Below are positions 1 through 5,172 of a stretch of DNA of 10,145 nt, in pieces. Both the position numbers and the translations under genes were made by a program. The notes beneath the pieces are model-generated. The model was given only the letters and a program-made list of their open reading frames with translations. It was not told the origin of the DNA and made no database searches. The DNA comes from an uncultured Bacteroidales bacterium. GTDB lineage: Bacteria; Bacteroidota; Bacteroidia; Bacteroidales; UBA932. How positions within the stretch are numbered: position 1 is the first letter of the stretch; each line of letters begins with the position of its first letter. The stretch covers positions 1 to 10,145 of the forward strand of contig CAMJHW010000048.1 of assembly GCA_946405645.1 (NCBI GenBank). The letters run 5' to 3'.

Positions 1-49
1 CACAAATATAGCCATATTATTTCAAAGAAAATGTCCTGTCAGGTTCATC

Positions 50-92
50 TTCTTTCATAAATAATCCGTATCTTTATACCCTTATGAAAGAA
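50..92. repeat. Perfect 11-bp inverted repeat, candidate operator
   Basis: TTCTTTCATAA at 50-60 is the exact reverse complement of TTATGAAAGAA at 82-92. The arms are separated by 21 bases and their centres are 32 bp apart, about three helical turns. The dyad axis (base 71) falls within the candidate -7 promoter element, so a symmetric DNA-binding protein at both arms would bracket the promoter. A related AAAGAAAA string occurs at 24-31 and again at 87-94. No T-run follows either arm in either direction, so an intrinsic terminator is unlikely. A long-loop, AU-rich RNA hairpin is possible if transcription starts upstream. The repeat is seen directly; the operator role is inferred. Confidence 0.5.
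69..76 (+). promoter_or_regulatory. Candidate Bacteroidota-type -7 promoter element for the operon
   Basis: TATCTTTA matches seven of eight positions of the Bacteroidota -7 consensus TAnnTTTG. It would start transcription at about base 83 and leave an A-rich 5' leader of about 40 bases before the ATG at 124. No convincing -33 TTTG element was found at the usual spacing, so the call is weak. The rest of bases 1-123 is AT-rich and shows no open reading frame or RNA gene that I can recognise; it may be an intergenic region or the trailer of an upstream gene outside the window. Confidence 0.35.
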
Positions 93-123
93 AACTAATA
101 ATCAATAAAAGCAACTCATAGTT

Positions 124-2844
124 ATGGACATCAAACGCATTGTATTAGGCTTCTTCGCTGCGGCCGCCGTGCTCGTCGGCTGCCAGGAGAAGGAAGAAGA
201 TTTCGGCGTGGCCAAGATCGAGGTCAGCACGACTGCGCTTTCGTTCAATTCCTCGTCTTCGTCACAGACGCTTCAGGTCACTGCTTCCCGCCAGTGGACC
301 GTCACGGGCCTTCCCGACTGGATTGCCGTCGATCCTGCCGGCGGCGAGCCTTCCAAGAGCCCCCAGACCGTTACCGTCACCGTCATTGCCAATGACGGCT
401 TCGACCGCGAAGCGGACGTGGCTTTCTCCATCGGTCTGATGAAGGAGTATGTCAAGGTCTCCCAGACGGGACAGAAGGGCCAGATCGACTATGGAAAGGG
501 TACGCTGGAGCATCCGTTCTCCGTCGACGGAGTCATTTCGTACATCAACAGCCTGGACAACCCTTCCACTGACAGCCCCGAAAAGGTCTATGTCAAAGGT
601 ATCATTTCCTCCGTCGGCGAAGAGTATAGCGCCCAGTACGGCAACGGTACGTTCGACATTTCCGATGACGGCTCCACCGGCGCTACCCAGTTCAAGGTGT
701 ACCGCGCCAAGTATCTCGGCAACAAGAACTACACGTCCAAGGACACTCAGATCAAGGTTGGAGACGAAGTCATCGTCTATGGAAACGTCGTCCTGTACGG
801 CAGTTCCGCGCCCGTTTACGAGACTTCCCAGGGCAACGCCTACCTGTATTCCCTGAACGGAGTTACGGGAAGCACCACACCCGCCGGAGATCCTAAGGGC
901 AACGGCTCGAAGGAAGATCCGTTCAATGTCGCCGCCGCCCTTAAGGTGGTCGAAAGCCTCAACTGGACTTCCAACGACAGCTACGAGAAAGTCGGACCGT
1001 TCTATGTCAAGGGCAAGGTCTCCCAGTTCGGAAAGGATAGGGATACAGGTGAAGACCAGACTTATACCCAGAGTGGAACCTACGGCAATGCTACGTTCTA
1101 CATCTCTGACGACGGAACGACTGACAACGAGTTCTATTGCTATCGCATTCTCTATTTGGGCAACAAAAAGTTCGTTGCAGGCCAGACAGATGTCAAGGTC
1201 GGTGATGAGGTTATCATCTATGGCGAGTTGATGAATTACCGCAAGAATACTCCTGAGACTGTACAGGGCACTGCCCATCTGTATTCCCTCAACGGTGAGA
1301 CAGGCGACGTAACGCCTCCCGCTCCTCCTGCGGGCGACCCCAAGGGCACTGGTACTCAGGCCGATCCTTACAACCCTGCCGCTGCGATCAATGCGGTAAA
1401 GGATCTGACATGGACTGACAACACCACATACGACACGACAAGCGAGGTCTATGTCAAGGGCAAGATATCCCGCATCCCCGACAAGGGCACCTTCACTGAG
1501 GGTGGCACCTACGGCAACGCTTCCTTCTACATTTCCGAAGATGGCTCAGAGTCGGGCGAGTTCTACTGCTACCGTGCCCTTTACCTTGGCAACAAGAAAT
1601 TCGAAGCCGGCCAGACCGACATCAAGGTCGGAGACGAGGTGGTCGTCTATGGCCAGTTGATGAACTATAAGGGCAACACCCCTGAGACAGTAGCCAACAA
1701 AGCCTACCTGTACTCACTTAACGGAGAAACCGGTGGTGGCGATACGCCTCAGCCGCCGGCAGGCGAGACCGATCATGGCGCCACTACCGTGGCCAATTTC
1801 CTCGCCGCTTCCGAGAGCACTACGGATTGGTATGAGCTCACGGGAACCATCTCCAACCTCAAGGCTGACGACCAGTATGGCAATTTCGACCTTACCGACG
1901 ACAGCGGAACCGTCTATGTCTATGGGGTCCTTTCCACGAAGGGAGGCGAAAAGAAGAAGTTCCAGGAACTTGTCGAGAAATATGGTATCGCCAACGGCGG
2001 AACTATCACCATCAAAGCCAACCGTGGTTCCTATCAGGGCAAGGATGAAGCCATGAATGCCTATTTTGTCAGCTACAACGGTCAGGGTGGTGACACTCCT
2101 CAGCCGCCGGCAGGTGATGTCGAACATGGCGCCACGACTGTCGCGAATTTCCTTGCAGCGGCAGAGAGCACGTCTGATTGGTACGAGTTGACCGGCACCA
2201 TCTCCAACCTTAAGGACGGAGACCAGTACGGTAACTTCGATTTGACAGATGACAGCGGCAGCGTATATGTCTATGGCGTCCTTTCCACCAAGGGTGGTGA
2301 AAAGAAGAAGTTCCAGGAGCTTGTCGAGAAATATGGTATCGCCAACGGCGGCACTATCACCATCAAGGCCAACCGTGGTTCCTATCAGGGCAAGGATGAA
2401 GCTTTGAACGCCTATTTCGTCAGCTACAATGGCCAGGGCGGTGATACTCCAGGAGGCGGCGGAGAGCAGCAGGGCAATGTCGTGACGTTTGATTTAACTG
2501 CTCAGGGTTATGAAAATGCACAGGTATTCGACGGCATTACGTCTGGAGCCATCTCCATAACCGTGGATAAGGGCACGAACAGTAATGGTCCCAAATATTA
2601 CAACACTGGTTCTGCTGTCCGTTTCTATGGTGATAACAGTTTTACCGTCAAGTCTTCTTCCAAGTCTATCGTCAAGATTGAGTTGACGTTTGGTTCCGGT
2701 GATGGTACCAATGAGATTACGACTGATCCGGGTACCTGGAATTCTCCTACTTGGACAGGCTCTGCCACATCAGTTGTGTTCAAAGTTGGTGGTACTTCCG
2801 GTCATCGTAGGATTGCCAAAGTAGCCGTTACCCTCGCCGAGTAA
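124..2844 (+). CDS. BACON and multi-OB-fold repeat surface lipoprotein, putative nucleic-acid-binding
   Basis: A 906-residue predicted lipoprotein. Residues 1-20 are a signal peptide ending in the lipobox LVGC; the acidic stretch QEKEED after Cys20 resembles the Bacteroidota surface-export signal. A BACON-like beta-sandwich follows at about 35-116. Next come three related domains (about 122-246, 256-391, 405-534), each running from a KGxGxxxDPF-like start through YVKGKIS, YGNxxFYISDDG and KVGDEVxxYG to LYSLNG, a pattern typical of OB folds. Two near-identical smaller OB-like domains occupy about 546-655 and 663-772. A distinct beta-rich C-terminal domain (about 785-906) resembles modules I recall beside nucleases in Bacteroides proteins. 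Proline/glycine linkers (PQPPAG, PPAPPAG) separate the domains. No catalytic motif is visible. OB folds often bind single-stranded nucleic acid, and two nuclease genes follow directly, so capture of DNA or RNA at the cell surface is the best inference; oligosaccharide binding is an alternative. It is the first gene of the operon, three bases before the next. Confidence 0.8.
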   Translation: MDIKRIVLGFFAAAAVLVGCQEKEEDFGVAKIEVSTTALSFNSSSSSQTLQVTASRQWTVTGLPDWIAVDPAGGEPSKSPQTVTVTVIANDGFDREADVAFSIGLMKEYVKVSQTGQKGQIDYGKGTLEHPFSVDGVISYINSLDNPSTDSPEKVYVKGIISSVGEEYSAQYGNGTFDISDDGSTGATQFKVYRAKYLGNKNYTSKDTQIKVGDEVIVYGNVVLYGSSAPVYETSQGNAYLYSLNGVTGSTTPAGDPKGNGSKEDPFNVAAALKVVESLNWTSNDSYEKVGPFYVKGKVSQFGKDRDTGEDQTYTQSGTYGNATFYISDDGTTDNEFYCYRILYLGNKKFVAGQTDVKVGDEVIIYGELMNYRKNTPETVQGTAHLYSLNGETGDVTPPAPPAGDPKGTGTQADPYNPAAAINAVKDLTWTDNTTYDTTSEVYVKGKISRIPDKGTFTEGGTYGNASFYISEDGSESGEFYCYRALYLGNKKFEAGQTDIKVGDEVVVYGQLMNYKGNTPETVANKAYLYSLNGETGGGDTPQPPAGETDHGATTVANFLAASESTTDWYELTGTISNLKADDQYGNFDLTDDSGTVYVYGVLSTKGGEKKKFQELVEKYGIANGGTITIKANRGSYQGKDEAMNAYFVSYNGQGGDTPQPPAGDVEHGATTVANFLAAAESTSDWYELTGTISNLKDGDQYGNFDLTDDSGSVYVYGVLSTKGGEKKKFQELVEKYGIANGGTITIKANRGSYQGKDEALNAYFVSYNGQGGDTPGGGGEQQGNVVTFDLTAQGYENAQVFDGITSGAISITVDKGTNSNGPKYYNTGSAVRFYGDNSFTVKSSSKSIVKIELTFGSGDGTNEITTDPGTWNSPTWTGSATSVVFKVGGTSGHRRIAKVAVTLAE
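487..1725 (+). repeat. Three tandem copies of a larger OB-like domain (type A)
   Basis: Within the first gene, copies lie at about 487-861, 889-1296 and 1336-1725. Copies 2 and 3 are close in protein (shared FYCYR, LYLGNKKF, AGQTD, KVGDEV, LMNY and NTPETV) but differ at many third codon positions, so the duplication is not recent. Copy 1 is more divergent: it lacks the YCYR string and has a different loop where the other copies have NTPETV. The linkers carry PAGDPKG before copies 2 and 3. Confidence 0.75.
1759..2459 (+). repeat. Two tandem 351-bp copies of a smaller OB-like domain (type B)
   Basis: The second copy is offset from the first by exactly 351 bp (117 codons), linker included: CCTCAGCCGCCGGCAGG occurs at 1747-1763 and 2098-2114. 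Over 108 aligned residues (551-658 against 668-775) I count six amino-acid differences. DNA similarity is very uneven: 31 of the first 58 codons differ, 3 of the next 34 and 9 of the last 16. Each copy has an OB-like pattern (WYELTGTISNL, YGNFDLTDDSG, VYVYGVLS) followed by a Lys/Glu-rich helix KKKFQELVEKYGI and a strand GTITIKANRG. Confidence 0.85.
2476..2841 (+). other. AT-richer C-terminal beta domain of the first gene
   Basis: Residues about 785-906 form a module without similarity to the upstream repeats. They include the strings KGTNSNGPKYYNTGSAVRFYG, shortened here to its core KYYNTGSAVRFYG, then SKSIVKIELTFGSGDGTNEI and TWTGSATSVVFKVGGTSGHRR. Hand counts give about 40-43% GC in lines 2581-2700, with many T-ending codons. 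The start of the next gene reaches about 73% GC in line 2881, and the upstream repeats mostly prefer C-ending codons. I recall similar modules at the C-terminus of Bacteroides nuclease-associated proteins but cannot name the family securely. Confidence 0.55.
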
Positions 2845-2847
2845 TAG

Positions 2848-4029
2848 ATGAAGTTTCGCGGGATCATAGCGGCGCTGGGCGCCGGGCTGCTCGTGCTCGG
2901 GTCGTGTAACGGACCCGAGCCGGAAGAGCCCGTGCTGCCCGCCGCCTTGACTGCGCCGGTATTGCAGCTGGAACCTGCTTCAGGCAGCGTGTTCCTGTCG
3001 GTCACGGCCAGCAAGGCGTGGACGATCTCCGTTGCCGGAGGAAGCTGGGCGACCGTGTCGCCCGCCTCCGGAACGGGCAGCCGCAACAGCGTGATCCTTT
3101 CCTACGAAGCCAACACGGGCGAGGATGCGCGCAGCGTCACTCTGACCTTGAACGCCACTCCGGGCGGTCAGGCCACGCTGACGCTCACGCAGAAGGCGGT
3201 GGTCAAGCCCGTCGGGCCGGACCAGCCGCAGCAGTACGGCTATGGCTACGACGTAGCCGCGCCGCATTGGCTGGAGCTTCCCGCCACCAAGGCGGGCGAC
3301 GGCAAGGAGTGGTTCGCCCACGATATGACGGGAGGCGACTATTTCGCGAAGCCCGGCAACAATCGCAACTGGTCCTTCTACTATGACTATGGATCATTCC
3401 TTTCCACGTGGGTTGCATATCCTCTGAACAACGGGCTCATAGGCAATGGCAGGCGCTCGGATGTGTGGGGTTTTGACCCGCTCATTCCGGCTGCCCTGCA
3501 GCAGGCCATCACCAATGGCGCATACGGTACTGGACATTCGCGCGGGCATCAGATCCCGTCTGCGGACCGCCTGACATATTCGGCGAATGTCTCGACATTC
3601 TATGCCACGAACATGACGCCCCAGGATTACAACTTCAATGGAGGCATCTGGGCCAATCTGGAGAACAGGGTACGCAGCTATGCCAATTCGTCGGATACGC
3701 TTTATGTCGTTACCGGCTGCATCGTGGATGACCGGTCCGGGACTCTTATCGACCGCGGAGGCCACCGGGTGCGTATTCCCTCCGGTTACTTCAAGGCCCT
3801 GCTGCGCTACTACGAGGCTTCCACCACCGGTGAAAAATATACCGCCTGCGGATATTTCCTTCCCCACGATTCAAGCATTTCGAACGGGAGGTATCTTGAC
3901 TACATAATGTCCATAGACGAGCTGGAAAAAAAGACCGGCATCGAGTTCTTCGTGAACCTCGCGGAGAAGGTCGGAGCCGAAAATGCACGGAAAATCAAGT
4001 CCCAGGAGCCTTCCTCCTGGTGGAAATAA
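2848..4029 (+). CDS. BACON-domain DNA/RNA non-specific endonuclease lipoprotein (NUC1/Serratia-nuclease family)
   Basis: A 393-residue predicted secreted nuclease. Residues 1-20 form a signal peptide with lipobox LGSC; the following NGPEPEEP is acidic, fitting surface display. A BACON-like domain spans about 38-117. The nuclease domain (about 130-385) carries SRGHQIPSADR at 231-241, the family DRGH motif with Ser for the first Asp; His234 is the expected general base. FYATNMTPQDYNFNGGIW then places Asn264 as the Mg-binding Asn and Glu272 as the conserved Glu. The spacings His to Asn (30) and Asn to Glu (8) match Serratia nuclease (His89, Asn119, Glu127). The core looks intact, so activity is expected: cleavage of DNA and RNA to 5'-phosphorylated oligonucleotides. 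The upstream gene ends TAA TAG directly before this ATG, indicating tight co-transcription. Substrate preference cannot be read from sequence. Confidence 0.9.
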   Translation: MKFRGIIAALGAGLLVLGSCNGPEPEEPVLPAALTAPVLQLEPASGSVFLSVTASKAWTISVAGGSWATVSPASGTGSRNSVILSYEANTGEDARSVTLTLNATPGGQATLTLTQKAVVKPVGPDQPQQYGYGYDVAAPHWLELPATKAGDGKEWFAHDMTGGDYFAKPGNNRNWSFYYDYGSFLSTWVAYPLNNGLIGNGRRSDVWGFDPLIPAALQQAITNGAYGTGHSRGHQIPSADRLTYSANVSTFYATNMTPQDYNFNGGIWANLENRVRSYANSSDTLYVVTGCIVDDRSGTLIDRGGHRVRIPSGYFKALLRYYEASTTGEKYTACGYFLPHDSSISNGRYLDYIMSIDELEKKTGIEFFVNLAEKVGAENARKIKSQEPSSWWK

Positions 4030-4044
4030 CCAATAACCAATCAG

Positions 4045-5166
4045 ATGAGAAAGTCCTTATATAAACTAACCTTAGCGTTCTCCGTACTTCTGCTGCTCAG
4101 CGGATGCGGTGCCCAGCGTCAGGTCCCTGTCTCTATGGAGCGAAGCATGCCCGTACAGACGGGTAAAAGCTATGTCATCGGCTTCTACAACCTGGAGAAC
4201 CTCTTCGACACATACCACGACGAAGGCAAGAACGATTACGAGTATCTCCCCGACGGTGCGAACCAGTGGACGGAGGCCAAGTACCAGAAAAAGCTCAGCA
4301 ACATGGCACAGGTCATAGCTGCCATGAAGCAGGACAACGGAGCATGGCACACCATCCTTGGAGTGTCCGAAATCGAGAACCGTCACGTCCTCGAGGACCT
4401 CGTGGCCGACCCGCAGATCGCAGAGGCCAATTACCAGATCGTCCATTACGACGGACCTGACACCCGTGGCGTCGATGTCGCACTGTTCTACAAACCGGAC
4501 CAGTTCACCTATCTGGACAGCGAGAGCATCCCGTTCGACTTCAACAGCCGGGCAATCTCCTTCAGCAACATGACCCAGGAGGACAAGGACAGCTTCCGCA
4601 CACGCGATATCCTGATGGTCCACGGCACGATCGAGGGGGAGCATTTCGCATTCTATGTCTGCCACCTTCCTTCCCGCCTGGGCGAGAAGAGCGGCGATCT
4701 CCGTTCGCGCGGAGGCGAGATCATCTATCAGCATTCCAGGCAGATGATGCAGAAGTATCCCGGCATCAAATGCGTAGTGATGGGCGACATGAATGACAAC
4801 CCTACCGATGAGTCCATGGCCGTCTATCTAAGGGGAAAGGAGACCATCGACGAGGTGGGACCGGAGGATTATTTCTCCCCGTTCCTTTCCATGCTCAAGA
4901 ACGGATTCGGTTCCCTGGCCTATCGTGGCGAGTGGAACATCTACGACTGCATCCTCGTAAGCGATTCCCTTGCTCACCCGGCTCCCGGCACACTGGGCAT
5001 CATCCCGATCACCAACCAGAAATACTATGGACGCATCTTCACGAAACCGTTCATGACACAGCAGACCGGACAGTACAAGAATACTCCGTTCCGCACTTCG
5101 TCCAACGGCGCTTTCATCGGAGGATATTCCGACCATTATCCGACTTACATCGTCATAAAGAAATAA
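4045..5166 (+). CDS. Endonuclease/exonuclease/phosphatase (EEP) family lipoprotein
   Basis: A 373-residue Mg-dependent phosphoesterase of the DNase I/EEP fold. Residues 1-21 are a signal peptide with lipobox LSGC; the residues after Cys21 (GAQRQVP) lack acidic character, so a periplasm-facing position is plausible. EEP motifs are complete and in order: YNLENLF with Asn49; GVSEIEN with Glu109 (or Glu111) as metal ligand; RGVDVALFY at 141-149; CHLPSR with His207; GDMND with Asp248 and Asn250; EWNIYDCILVS at 296-306; and the terminal YSDHYPT with Asp363-His364. Family members include nucleases and phosphatases for lipids or nucleotides, so the substrate is not fixed by the fold. The neighbouring non-specific nuclease and OB-fold genes favour nucleic-acid fragments or nucleotides. 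The gene follows the previous stop by 15 bases with an A-rich spacer and precedes the receptor gene by 6. Confidence 0.9.
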   Translation: MRKSLYKLTLAFSVLLLLSGCGAQRQVPVSMERSMPVQTGKSYVIGFYNLENLFDTYHDEGKNDYEYLPDGANQWTEAKYQKKLSNMAQVIAAMKQDNGAWHTILGVSEIENRHVLEDLVADPQIAEANYQIVHYDGPDTRGVDVALFYKPDQFTYLDSESIPFDFNSRAISFSNMTQEDKDSFRTRDILMVHGTIEGEHFAFYVCHLPSRLGEKSGDLRSRGGEIIYQHSRQMMQKYPGIKCVVMGDMNDNPTDESMAVYLRGKETIDEVGPEDYFSPFLSMLKNGFGSLAYRGEWNIYDCILVSDSLAHPAPGTLGIIPITNQKYYGRIFTKPFMTQQTGQYKNTPFRTSSNGAFIGGYSDHYPTYIVIKK

Positions 5167-5172
5167 TCAGAT

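Noticed and set aside
50..92. Intrinsic terminator of an upstream gene
   Set aside because: The arms are AT-rich, the loop is 21 bases and there is no T-run after the stem on either strand.
262..1278. Open frame of 338 codons on the minus strand
   Set aside because: It is antisense to the OB-repeat gene; its Val/Ile/Asp-rich translation mirrors the repeats and has no independent features.
487..2459. CRISPR array or mobile element as the source of the repeats
   Set aside because: Repeat units are over 100 codons long, in frame and protein-coding, with domain-like patterns; there are no short direct repeats with unique spacers and no transposase.
4072..4734. Open frame of 220 codons on the minus strand
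   Set aside because: It is antisense to the EEP gene, which has a complete set of catalytic motifs; no evidence supports expression of the antisense frame.
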